Part shown: positions 8,461 through 15,308 of the stretch, piece by piece
Layout of the letters: each line of letters starts with the position of its first letter
How positions within the stretch are numbered: position 1 is the stretch's first letter
Source: Gammaproteobacteria bacterium
GTDB taxonomy: Bacteria > Pseudomonadota > Gammaproteobacteria > GCA-001735895
Reading direction: 5' to 3'
NCBI GenBank assembly: GCA_024763185.1
Contig: JANTFY010000014.1
Coordinates: 1 to 21,256, forward strand
Length of the DNA stretch: 21,256 nt
Notes under the pieces: model-generated
What the model was told of the DNA's origin: nothing
Databases searched by the model: none
The model's input: only the letters and a program-made list of their open reading frames with translations
Program-made: the position numbers and the translations under genes

Positions 8461-9372
8461 TTAAACAGCTTCGACCGGCTGCGCATAGGAGATAGGCGCA
8501 ACACTACTGTCTTCGAATGTGATTTCCTCCCAGGCCTCGGAGTCTTCCAGCAACGCCAGTAGCAGACGATTATTGAGCTCATGCCCTGACTTGTAACCGG
8601 AAAACTCACCGATCAGGCTGTGCCCTAACAGATACAGGTCACCAATTGAATCCAGGATCTTGTGTTTGACAAATTCATTGTCATAACGCAAACCGTCTTC
8701 ATTCAAAACCCGGTAATCATCGAGCACGATGGCATTTTCCTGACTGCCACCCAGTGCCAGATTATTTTCCCGCAACGATTCGATATCCTTTTGAAAACCA
8801 AAAGTCCTGGCCCGGCTAACTTCTTTAACAAAGGACGTGGTAGAAAAATTGACCTCGCAGACCTGCTTTTGGGCTGTGAAAAGAGGATGATCAAAATCAA
8901 TCTCAAAACTGACTTTAAAACCATTAAAGGGCTTGAATTCCACCCATTTATCCTGGTCTTCAACCTTTACCGTTTTCTTGATGCGGATAAATTTTTTGGC
9001 CGCTTCCTGCTCAACAATTCCGGCGGACTGTATCAGAAAGACAAAAGGACCGGCACTGCCATCCATAATCGGCACTTCGTCTGCACTCAGGTCTATGTAG
9101 GCATTATCAATACCCAAACCTGCCATAGCAGACAACAGGTGTTCTACCGTTGAAATACGGACATCGTCGTGACACAGTGTGGTGGATAATTTTGTATCGC
9201 CGACATTTTCAGGTCTGGCCAGAATTTCGACCGGTTGTTCGAGGTCGACACGACGAAAACGAATACCGGAATTAACCGGGGCAGGACGTAAAGTCAAATA
9301 AACCTTTTTGCCTGTATGCAAGCCCACACCCATAGCGCGGATCACATTTTTAAGTGTGCGTTGTTTGATCAA
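8461..9372 (-). CDS. lpxC: UDP-3-O-acyl-N-acetylglucosamine deacetylase
   Basis: LpxC is the zinc-dependent deacetylase that commits the cell to lipid A synthesis. All active-site residues are present: Glu77 and His78 in STVEHLLSAMAGLGIDNA, His237 and Asp241 in FVKHKILDSIGDLYLLG, and His264 in KSGHELNN. The N terminus QRTLKNVIRAMGVGLHTGKKV is canonical, and the 303-residue length is normal. The start codon is TTG at 9372-9370. An AGGA seven bases upstream supports it; a nearby ATG at 9380 is followed at once by a stop. Upstream, where ftsZ of the division cluster is normally found, there is instead the stator/PilZ operon on the same strand. The C-terminal tail is where FtsH-type degradation signals act in E. 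coli, but here it ends in QPVEAV and its role is unknown. Confidence 0.97.
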   Translation of the reverse strand: MIKQRTLKNVIRAMGVGLHTGKKVYLTLRPAPVNSGIRFRRVDLEQPVEILARPENVGDTKLSTTLCHDDVRISTVEHLLSAMAGLGIDNAYIDLSADEVPIMDGSAGPFVFLIQSAGIVEQEAAKKFIRIKKTVKVEDQDKWVEFKPFNGFKVSFEIDFDHPLFTAQKQVCEVNFSTTSFVKEVSRARTFGFQKDIESLRENNLALGGSQENAIVLDDYRVLNEDGLRYDNEFVKHKILDSIGDLYLLGHSLIGEFSGYKSGHELNNRLLLALLEDSEAWEEITFEDSSVAPISYAQPVEAV

Positions 9373-9410
9373 AATTACATCCTGGAGAATTTTTTATGAA
9401 GCTATTCTGA

Positions 9411-9439
9411 ATTATAGCCGTTTTTGCAGACAAGTATGG
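9411..9439 (-). promoter_or_regulatory. Putative lpxC promoter
   Basis: The 171-base gap between pilZ and lpxC is AT-rich and carries a perfect minus-strand TATAAT at 9411-9416, which would start RNA near 9404, about 32 bases before the lpxC start. The -35 region at 17-base spacing (CCATAC) is poor; TTGTCT (9428-9433) is closer to consensus but lies too near. Accept it as a likely -10 with uncertain -35. Confidence 0.4.
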
Positions 9440-9543
9440 AATAAAATCTTTTATTTTTCAATTTACTAATAGAAACTCCTCATAACGCCATTAAATATCC
9501 ACCTGGCTCGCATGCTTCCCTGGCAGTTATATTTATTAAGCTT

Positions 9544-9915
9544 TTAATGATTTCGTAACTTGCTTTTCTGCACATCAAGAACGTAGGCATGCAGTGCATC
9601 CTCGGCCTGTTGTGAAATTTTGGAGAATTGGCACCGACATAGATCTCTTTGCTTGGAAACAACCTGTACGGTCAGCGGAAAAATCAGGTCTTCACTGGGA
9701 ATTTTTAACGTGCCCGTCGCCTGATAACCCTGTGGATAATTGTGGCTACGAAAACAGCAACCGGTTCCGCTAATATTAACCACTTGATACGAATTGCCGG
9801 CTATATTCAGTATAATCGGGCGGGTTGGATCGGGCTTAATACGATAGGCGCCACGAAAATCCTGTTCATCACCAGGAATTACAAAATCAATTTTCTTTTT
9901 CTTTTTGAAGAACAA
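9544..9915 (-). CDS. Single-domain PilZ protein, probable c-di-GMP receptor of the stator operon
   Basis: The 123-residue protein has both halves of the PilZ c-di-GMP-binding signature: RxxxR as Arg21-GAY-Arg25 and [DN]xSxxG as N47-ISGT-G52. These are followed by the beta-strand pattern and a C-terminal helix (QAEDALHAYVLDVQ). There is no YcgR-type N-terminal domain. The start is taken as TTG at 9915 because an AGGAG Shine-Dalgarno lies eight bases before it. The gene then overlaps the motB end by 29 bases. ATG at 9957 is possible but has no ribosome binding site. Position directly behind the stator genes under a sigma-28 promoter suggests it tunes motor function in response to c-di-GMP. The family call is firm; the motor role is inferred. 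Confidence 0.85.
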   Translation of the reverse strand: MFFKKKKKIDFVIPGDEQDFRGAYRIKPDPTRPIILNIAGNSYQVVNISGTGCCFRSHNYPQGYQATGTLKIPSEDLIFPLTVQVVSKQRDLCRCQFSKISQQAEDALHAYVLDVQKSKLRNH

Positions 9916-10639
9916 ACTCAACTCTCCTGTTTCTCGCCCTGTTCTGCGGACTGTCATTTGGCACCAGCGGAAGAAAATCAGCATAACCGGTAGCCGTCAT
10001 TCTTTCCGGGTCCAAACCCTGCTGAATAAAATAACGCAAAACGGTCGTGGCGCGAATGGCTGACAGCTCCCAGTTAGACGGGAATTGAACAGTTTCAATG
10101 TCCAGGTCATCAGTATGCCCGCGTATGGCAATCCGATAATCTGGATTTTCCCTAAACAACTGTGTCAGGGTATTGAAAATAATTTTTGCACTATCCTTCA
10201 AATCGGCTTTACCCGAATCAAACAGATATCGACCATCTATCTGCAGGTTTATCTGGTCACCCATCGCCTGCAAAGAGACACTCTCTGACAGGTCGGTGCT
10301 GTTTACCATGCTCTCTATTTCAGTAAAAATCTTCGGCCGTGGCGTGTTAATAACTTCCGGCGACGGATTCAGACCCAGCATATCTTCCACGGCTTTCAGG
10401 GGTTCCGGATCTCTGCCCTGGCGCGCAGCATAGTCAATCACACTGATCTGCTTACCTTCACCATCAAGCACATTGACCTTGGCGATCTTTGCCCTGAAGG
10501 CCTTATCATCATAATCCGACAGTGTATAAAGCAGGATAAAAAATACCAGAATCAAGGTCATCATATCGGCGAATGTCACTATCCAGCTATTGGGATGGTT
10601 TTCATTCTCGAACTGTTCAACCAGGCTGGAGCCTTCCAT
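9887..10639 (-). CDS. motB: Flagellar stator protein MotB/PomB
   Basis: This is the stator subunit that anchors the ion channel to peptidoglycan. Residues 17-42 form the single membrane helix, with the ion-carrying aspartate in SWIVTFADMMTLILVFFILL (Asp25 counted from the ATG at 10639). A plug/linker segment follows. The OmpA-like domain (about 130-248) carries the peptidoglycan-binding stretches IAIRGHTDD, WELSAIRATTVLRYF and NRARNRRVEFVL. The start ATG at 10639 shares a base with the motA stop (TGATG), and a GTG one codon upstream is also possible. The coupling ion cannot be decided by eye; the sequence resembles both MotB and sodium-type PomB. The normal partner is the upstream motA product. 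Confidence 0.93.
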   Translation of the reverse strand: MEGSSLVEQFENENHPNSWIVTFADMMTLILVFFILLYTLSDYDDKAFRAKIAKVNVLDGEGKQISVIDYAARQGRDPEPLKAVEDMLGLNPSPEVINTPRPKIFTEIESMVNSTDLSESVSLQAMGDQINLQIDGRYLFDSGKADLKDSAKIIFNTLTQLFRENPDYRIAIRGHTDDLDIETVQFPSNWELSAIRATTVLRYFIQQGLDPERMTATGYADFLPLVPNDSPQNRARNRRVEFVLQKEKEN

Positions 10640-11415
10640 CACTTATACCTTTGTTTAAGCGATTGCATCGGTTTACGCTGCTTGGCCGGCACAAAAGAAG
10701 ACAACTTTTCGTACACCGACAGGGGATTATTATCCTGCAGGATGCTCACAGCACCCTGAAATATAATCTCGAAATTCATGACCTCTATCAGGGTTCTGGA
10801 CTTTAATTTGCCAGCAATGGGTAAAAAAATGACTGTTGCCAACAAAGAGCCATAAAAGGTCGTTAACAAGGCTATGGCCATCGCCGGACCCAGGTTTTCA
10901 GGATCGGCCAACAGCGACAACATCTGGATCAAGCCGATCAGAGTTCCCAGCATGCCAAATGACGGGGCGTAGAGCGCCATCTTTCTGAAAACATCCTGCA
11001 CGATGAAATGGCGCATTTGCATCGATTCGATCTCGGTGCGCATGGCGGAACGCAGGGTTTCCTCATCCGCCGCATCGGCAATCAGGGTACAGACCCGTTT
11101 CAGAAAAGGTGAATTGGTTTTAACATCCATCAGGCTAAGCAAGCCCTTGCGACGGCTGATAGTACCCAGCTTGATCATGGTGTTGATCAATTCCTGGGAG
11201 TCCTGTTTGGGCGAGGTAAAGACAAAATAGGCGCTTTTAAACGCATTCATCACGTCTTTGAACTGAAAGGTCAACAAGGTCGCCGCCACCGTGCCACCCA
11301 GAACAATCATCATGCCGGGCACATTGAAAAAATTGTGAACATCTCCGCCAATAATGATCGCCGATACGATCAGGCCAATACCCGAGATAATTCCTATGAG
11401 CGAGGCTAAATCCAT
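10639..11415 (-). CDS. motA: Flagellar stator protein MotA/PomA
   Basis: This is the four-helix stator subunit that forms the ion channel around MotB and pushes on FliG. The sequence starts MDLASLIGIISGIGLIVSAI and has the family core VPGMMIVLGGTVAATLLTF, the long cytoplasmic loop with charged residues (about 55-150), and APSFGMLGTLIGLIQMLSLL followed by GPAMAIALLTTFYGSLLA. At 258 residues it matches PomA-type proteins more than the longer E. coli MotA. It is first in a tight motA-motB-pilZ operon. A sigma-28 promoter lies about 100 bases upstream of the start. The ribosome binding site is weak (AGG eight bases before ATG). Location close to orn and rsgA recalls the Pseudomonas motAB-rsgA-orn neighbourhood. 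Confidence 0.94.
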   Translation of the reverse strand: MDLASLIGIISGIGLIVSAIIIGGDVHNFFNVPGMMIVLGGTVAATLLTFQFKDVMNAFKSAYFVFTSPKQDSQELINTMIKLGTISRRKGLLSLMDVKTNSPFLKRVCTLIADAADEETLRSAMRTEIESMQMRHFIVQDVFRKMALYAPSFGMLGTLIGLIQMLSLLADPENLGPAMAIALLTTFYGSLLATVIFLPIAGKLKSRTLIEVMNFEIIFQGAVSILQDNNPLSVYEKLSSFVPAKQRKPMQSLKQRYK

Positions 11416-11523
11416 ATCAACGGCCTGCTGTGTCGAGGTTTAAGTTTGAAATCATATTTATTTATTTTCCCAGTGCGGTGAACTTCTGAAATCAGACAGC
11501 CATCCAGAATCAGTACACACTTT

Positions 11524-11550
11524 TTATCGGCTTTGCATTCACATACTTTA
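11524..11550 (-). promoter_or_regulatory. Sigma-28 (FliA) flagellar promoter for motA-motB-pilZ
   Basis: On the minus strand the site reads TAAAGTAT, eleven bases, then GCCGATAA. The enterobacterial FliA consensus is TAAAGTTT-N11-GCCGATAA, so 15 of 16 defined bases match and the spacing is exact. Transcription would start near 11516 and run leftward into motA with a leader of about 100 bases. This makes the stator operon a late (class 3) flagellar unit. The match is seen directly; activity is inferred. Confidence 0.85.
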
Positions 11551-11645
11551 GTTGTTAAATGATAAATTGCCATATCGCCACTGTTTTCAAAGTTGCATCG
11601 GGTAAACCGCATAAACTCAGGCTTTATTCCGTCTTTTAACGATGG

Positions 11646-11679
11646 GATAATCCGTGCTTTGAATTTACCCCGGATTATC
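11646..11679. repeat. 9-bp perfect inverted repeat directly before a ribosome binding site
   Basis: GATAATCCG (11646-11654) and CGGATTATC (11671-11679) are exact reverse complements separated by 16 bases. The right arm ends one base before the GGAG (11681-11684) of the gene at 11693. Read as DNA it is a good candidate operator, since the left arm starts with GATAAT, a near-consensus -10. Read as RNA it is a 9-bp hairpin touching the ribosome binding site. Which one applies cannot be told from sequence. Confidence 0.6.
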
Positions 11680-11692
11680 TGGAGCAGTATGT

Positions 11693-12406
11693 ATGGTCAA
11701 TGAGAATTCTCCTTTTCAAGGTCTTGAAGTCGAAGACAACCCGGTACTGGAAGTCACGCCTCAGGAACACACCCTGCAACAGGACCTGGAAAGCCACATG
11801 CAGCATTATCATGCCCTACCCGGGGATTGTGATGCACTGGAAAAAGCGAAGTTGCAGCTGGACATAGCCGAGTGCCATCTGGGCCTCGACCAGCAACAGC
11901 AGGCACATGACTGGGCTAAAAAGAGCTTTCAGACATTCATTGACCGGGAACAATGGCAACTGGCGGTCGATGCCTGCGATATTCTCTATAACAGTAACCA
12001 GGACGATGCCTTAATTGCCTTGGGAAATGGCATCTGGCTGGCCGTGACCTTCCCTATTGACCCGACAGTGAGTGTACAGATGCTACATCACATCGTTGAT
12101 GAAACCCCGGACGACTCGGACGGTGCAGCTGTTGCTGCCATGCTGGCGCATTATCTGGCAGAAACCCGTGCCAGCGACAAGGATCATGAAAACCTGACTT
12201 TTCTGACCAACCAGATTATCAGCCAGGTGGCTAAACGGCATCGGGGCATAGAAGATGAGCAAACCGTACAAACCTGGATCAAGATGTACGAACTGGATGA
12301 TATTGAAAAGCTGTTGCCGAAAATGGCCTTGATTCTGGATACGATCGTGGAAGATAACTGGTGGTACGACAAGGAGCAGATCAGAAGTCGACTACCCGTC
12401 AACTAG
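11693..12406 (+). CDS. Conserved protein of unknown function, probable helical-repeat (TPR-like) protein
   Basis: This is a soluble acidic protein of 237 residues with no signal peptide or membrane segment. The first 30 residues look disordered. Residues about 45-110 have a helix-turn-helix rhythm like tetratricopeptide repeats (LEKAKLQLDIAECHLGLDQQQQAHDWAKKSF). Then come LGNGIWLAVTFPIDP, DETPDDSDGAAVAAMLAHYL and a C-terminal DTIVEDNWWYDKEQIRSRLP. The long conserved-looking central stretch suggests a family I have the impression of seeing in Chromatiales-type genomes, but I cannot attach a function. ATG at 11693 has GGAG eight bases upstream. It is divergent from the stator operon and preceded by a 9-bp dyad. 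Confidence 0.85.
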   Translation: MVNENSPFQGLEVEDNPVLEVTPQEHTLQQDLESHMQHYHALPGDCDALEKAKLQLDIAECHLGLDQQQQAHDWAKKSFQTFIDREQWQLAVDACDILYNSNQDDALIALGNGIWLAVTFPIDPTVSVQMLHHIVDETPDDSDGAAVAAMLAHYLAETRASDKDHENLTFLTNQIISQVAKRHRGIEDEQTVQTWIKMYELDDIEKLLPKMALILDTIVEDNWWYDKEQIRSRLPVN

Positions 12407-12411
12407 GGCTT

Positions 12412-12618
12412 TTAGACTTGACAGCTACCCGTCTCACCATAAACCGACATGACCGATTTTAACTCTTTTAAAACACTGCGCTGCTGAACTGAATTTAAAG
12501 TCTGTAACTCTTTACACGCCTGCCTGGCATCATCATCAGCCAGGATGGAATTGACATAACGACACCCGCGATGGCAGATGCACTCAATGGCGTGATTCAT
12601 CTGAGCATTTTTTACCAT
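12412..12618 (-). CDS. Small cysteine-containing conserved protein, unknown function
   Basis: Read from ATG at 12618 it is 68 residues: an N-terminal helix, the motif ECICHRGCRYVNSIL with three closely spaced cysteines and a histidine, a further Cys in ARQACKEL, then a regular helical half (SVQQRSVLKELKSVMSVYG) and a Cys near the end. The Cx-C-H-x-x-C cluster could bind a metal or form a redox pair, but no function is known to me. The start is chosen because AAGAG lies five bases upstream and a TATAAT lies about 32 bases upstream. An in-frame ATG at 12648 would overlap that -10. It converges with the preceding gene across five bases and is divergent from the gene at 12721. Confidence 0.72.
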   Translation of the reverse strand: MVKNAQMNHAIECICHRGCRYVNSILADDDARQACKELQTLNSVQQRSVLKELKSVMSVYGETGSCQV

Positions 12619-12649
12619 TTCAACTCTTAATGCAGTTGGCAACCGCATT

Positions 12650-12655
12650 ATTATA
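12650..12655 (-). promoter_or_regulatory. Putative -10 element for the small cysteine protein
   Basis: A perfect TATAAT on the minus strand would start RNA near 12643, leaving about 25 bases before the ATG at 12618. The -35 region at normal spacing is poor (TTTTCT). The element supports the short start of the small gene. Confidence 0.4.
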
Positions 12656-12720
12656 ACGCCGCCACAAGCATAAGAAAATGGTAATATGATTAACTTCAAT
12701 TAATTTCAAAGAGGTAAACC

Positions 12721-13119
12721 GTGAGCTTCCGCACCATGCAATTTCCGGGCATGAAGATTAAATCCATCGACAGTGATGGAGAAAATGCCCACATCGATAT
12801 CGATTACGCCATCATCATCAAAAACATGGATGATGCCGAACAGGATACGCGCTGGCATGGAAAAGGCCGCCTGACCATCAGCGAGCTGGTTATCGACAGC
12901 GATGAATTTCCCGATTTTCCAGCCACCGTAAAAAGTGCCGATATCAAGGATAACCAGATCACCTATCGTGACGAAGCGGTCATACCCATCAAGTATCATG
13001 GCAATGTCGGCCTAACCCTGCAATTCAACGATTTTTCCACGCCGGTCAAATTCATTGGCGAGCGCATGGAGTTCGATGTCGCCGAGCACGAGAAATACAT
13101 CGAACATATCGACGCATAG
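12721..13119 (+). CDS. Conserved hypothetical protein, beta-rich and acidic
   Basis: This 132-residue soluble protein begins at GTG with an AAGAGGT Shine-Dalgarno (12709-12715) at good spacing. It opens SFRTMQFPGMKIKSIDSDGENAHIDIDYAIIIKNMDD, continues with a tryptophan-histidine turn (TRWHGKGRLTISELVIDSDEF), and ends in alternating hydrophobic strands. The overall pattern looks like a small beta sandwich or barrel rather than an enzyme; no catalytic motif is visible. No signal peptide. Its stop codon abuts the orn stop with no base between. A TATGAT at 12685-12690 may be its -10. I do not recognise the family. Confidence 0.83.
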   Translation: MSFRTMQFPGMKIKSIDSDGENAHIDIDYAIIIKNMDDAEQDTRWHGKGRLTISELVIDSDEFPDFPATVKSADIKDNQITYRDEAVIPIKYHGNVGLTLQFNDFSTPVKFIGERMEFDVAEHEKYIEHIDA

Positions 13120-13665
13120 TCACAGGCGAATAAACGTTTGCCGGTAATACTTCATTTCATCGATCGACTCGCGGATATCATCCAGCGCCAGGTGAGCGCC
13201 CTTTTTTTCAAAACCTTTGAGTAAATCGGGTTTCCACAGGCGCGCCAGTTCTTTAAGAGTGCTGACATCCAGATTGCGGTAGTGGAAAAAAGCCTCAAGC
13301 TCGGGCATCAGGCGTGCCATAAATCGCCGGTCCTGGCAGATACTGTTACCGCACATGGGTGATTTTCTGGCCGGCAGGAATTGTTTTAAAAATTCAAGCG
13401 TTTGCTGCTCGGCATCCTGGGTGGAATAGTTACTGGCCCTGACGCGGTCAATGAGGCCGGATTCACCATGATGCTTGGTATTCCACTCGTCCATGCCATT
13501 GATAATGTCATCGCCATGATGGATGGCAATCACCGGTCCCTGTTCCAGGATATTCAAATCCTTGTCGGTGACGATGGTGGCTATTTCAATAATCTCGTCC
13601 AGTTGCGGCTCAAGCCCGGTCATTTCCAGGTCTACCCAGATCAAATTGGAATCATTAATGGTCAT
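13120..13665 (-). CDS. orn: Oligoribonuclease
   Basis: Orn is the 3'-5' exoribonuclease that removes the last di- and short oligoribonucleotides, including pGpG from c-di-GMP breakdown. It is a DEDDh enzyme, and all five residues are here: Asp12 and Glu14 in IWVDLEMTGL, Asp112 in NSICQDRRF, and His158 with Asp163 in AHLALDDIRES. The 181-residue length is standard, and the end MKYYRQTFIRL is typical. It stands alone on the minus strand, divergent from the M48 peptidase gene. An inverted repeat CAGGG-ATTA-CCCTG (13693-13706) lies in the shared upstream region. The link from pGpG removal to the PilZ gene nearby is suggestive but not evidence of co-regulation. Confidence 0.97.
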   Translation of the reverse strand: MTINDSNLIWVDLEMTGLEPQLDEIIEIATIVTDKDLNILEQGPVIAIHHGDDIINGMDEWNTKHHGESGLIDRVRASNYSTQDAEQQTLEFLKQFLPARKSPMCGNSICQDRRFMARLMPELEAFFHYRNLDVSTLKELARLWKPDLLKGFEKKGAHLALDDIRESIDEMKYYRQTFIRL

Positions 13666-13777
13666 CTTGTGTCTCAGTATCAGGGGACAAGTCAGGGATT
13701 ACCCTGGGCTGCCCGTAGTTATTTTTAGTAGTGAATTAAAGTAGACTATAACAATCTATTCGCAGTTAACAAACGAC

Positions 13778-15016
13778 ATGCAGACTTTTACGATCATATT
13801 TTTAAGCTTTCTGATTGCCTCGGTACTGACCCGGCTGTGGTTGTCAGTTCGACAAATCAATCATATCAAACAACACCGGGATGCCGTACCGCAGGCGTTT
13901 GCAGGTAAAATTTCACTCGAGGATCATCAAAAAGCGGCTGAATACTCTTCCACCAAAGTCAGGCTGGGGCGTATTACACTCGGTTGGGAGACCCTGTGGC
14001 TGCTGATCTGGACGCTCGGCGGCGGCATCAACCTGGTTGATAGTTGGTGGAACGGCTTCGGGTTATCCACCGTGTGGACCGGGATTGCCGTTATCCTCAG
14101 CGTCGTCTTGATCTCCGCCTTACTCGACCTGCCTTTTTCGCTGTATTCCACTTTTGTGATCGAGGAGAAGTTCGGCTTTAACAAAATGACCTTAAAGATC
14201 TGGCTGGTCGACCTGGTAAAATCCGCCGCGTTAATGCTGGTCATCGGCGTGCCGCTGATCGCGCTCATTTTATGGCTGATGGACCAGGCCGGACAATACT
14301 GGTGGATTTACGCCTGGTCGGTATGGACCGCATTCAGCCTGCTCATGATCTGGGCCTATCCGGCTTTCATCGCACCCATATTCAATAAATTTACCCCGCT
14401 GCAGGATGAATCACTCAAGTCACGCATTGAATCCCTGTTGACCCGTTGCGGTTTCAAAAGCCAGGGGGTTTTTGTGGTCGACGGCTCCAGGCGCTCATCG
14501 CACGGCAACGCCTATTTTTCTGGCTTTGGAAGGAACAAACGTATCGTATTTTATGACACCCTGCTCAACACCCTGTCTGAAAACGAGGTGGAAGCGGTGC
14601 TGGCGCATGAGCTGGGTCATTTCAAACGCAACCACATCAAAAAATCCATGTTGCTTTCGATGATCATCACGCTGGGAGGTTTCGCCCTGCTGGCCTGGCT
14701 GATGCAATCGGACTGGTTCTATGCTTCCATGAACATCCAAAACCCGACCACGCACAGCGCTCTGATCCTGTTCATGATGATATTACCCATTTTCACCTTC
14801 TTCATCAGTCCGCTTTTTTCAGCCTTGTCGCGCAAGCACGAGTTTGAAGCCGACGATTTTGCCAAGCAGCAAAGTGATTACAAGGCACTGATTTCAGCAC
14901 TGGTCAACATGTACCGAGACAATGCCAGTACCCTGACCCCGGATCCTGTTCACTCTATGTTTTACGACTCTCATCCACCGGCATCCATTCGAATCGCGCA
15001 CCTGGAAAGTGCCTGA
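13778..15016 (+). CDS. M48 family membrane metallopeptidase, Ste24/CAAX-protease type
   Basis: This polytopic inner-membrane zinc protease has 412 residues. Hydrophobic segments are visible at about 2-22, 68-85, 100-120, 148-168, 176-200, 290-312 and 328-350. The catalytic HELGH is at 277-281, and the third ligand region SRKHEFEADDFA is at 351-362, both as in Ste24-type M48 peptidases. The IFNKFTPL and GNAYFSGFGRNKRIVFYDTLL stretches are also family hallmarks. Substrates in bacteria are mostly unknown; membrane protein quality control is the usual guess. It begins with ATG at 13778 without a strong Shine-Dalgarno. A weak TATAAC (13747-13752) lies upstream. The cytochrome gene follows after 19 bases, so it probably heads the M48-cytochrome-phhB-rsgA unit. 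Confidence 0.93.
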   Translation: MQTFTIIFLSFLIASVLTRLWLSVRQINHIKQHRDAVPQAFAGKISLEDHQKAAEYSSTKVRLGRITLGWETLWLLIWTLGGGINLVDSWWNGFGLSTVWTGIAVILSVVLISALLDLPFSLYSTFVIEEKFGFNKMTLKIWLVDLVKSAALMLVIGVPLIALILWLMDQAGQYWWIYAWSVWTAFSLLMIWAYPAFIAPIFNKFTPLQDESLKSRIESLLTRCGFKSQGVFVVDGSRRSSHGNAYFSGFGRNKRIVFYDTLLNTLSENEVEAVLAHELGHFKRNHIKKSMLLSMIITLGGFALLAWLMQSDWFYASMNIQNPTTHSALILFMMILPIFTFFISPLFSALSRKHEFEADDFAKQQSDYKALISALVNMYRDNASTLTPDPVHSMFYDSHPPASIRIAHLESA

Positions 15017-15035
15017 CTTACCGAGGAAATCCATC

Positions 15036-15308
15036 ATGAAACCCTTTTTACTTTTTATACCCTTACTAATGTTGGTCACGGGCGTCCAGGCCGCCAGCCA
15101 AAATCTTGGCAAAGAATTGCATATGAAAAATTGCACGAGTTGTCACGACAGCTCGGTCTACACGCGTGCAAACCGTCGTGTGCAAAGCCTGCCAAAACTG
15201 GGGTCCCAGGTGCGCTTGTGCAAAAACAACCTGGGCATCACCTGGTTTGATGACGAGGTTGAAGCCGTAACCCATTTCCTGAACCAGGAATATTACCAGT
15301 TCAAATGA
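15036..15308 (+). CDS. Small periplasmic c-type cytochrome
   Basis: This is a 90-residue precursor with a signal peptide (MKPFLLFIPLLMLVTGVQA, cleavage likely after residue 19) and one haem-attachment motif CTSCH at 33-37. The mature protein is only about 71 residues, smaller than most class I cytochromes. It has no methionine after the haem motif; its only mature methionine is residue 30, three residues before the first haem cysteine. The distal ligand is therefore not the usual Met. His80 (AVTHFLNQ) is a candidate, or the site is open. A further Cys62 lies in RLCKN. GAGGA at 15023-15027 supports the ATG at 15036 rather than an upstream in-frame start at 15009. The stop overlaps the phhB start by four bases (ATGA). 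Confidence 0.88.
   Translation: MKPFLLFIPLLMLVTGVQAASQNLGKELHMKNCTSCHDSSVYTRANRRVQSLPKLGSQVRLCKNNLGITWFDDEVEAVTHFLNQEYYQFK

Noticed and set aside
9492..9535. Inverted repeat TAAATAT / ATATTTA after pilZ as a terminator
   Set aside because: AT-only 7-bp arms with a 30-base loop and no U-tract; too weak to call.
11406..11612. 68-residue minus-strand frame just upstream of motA, with five cysteines
   Set aside because: The FliA promoter for motA lies inside it, its start has no ribosome binding site, it overlaps the motA start, and the translation matches nothing recognisable.
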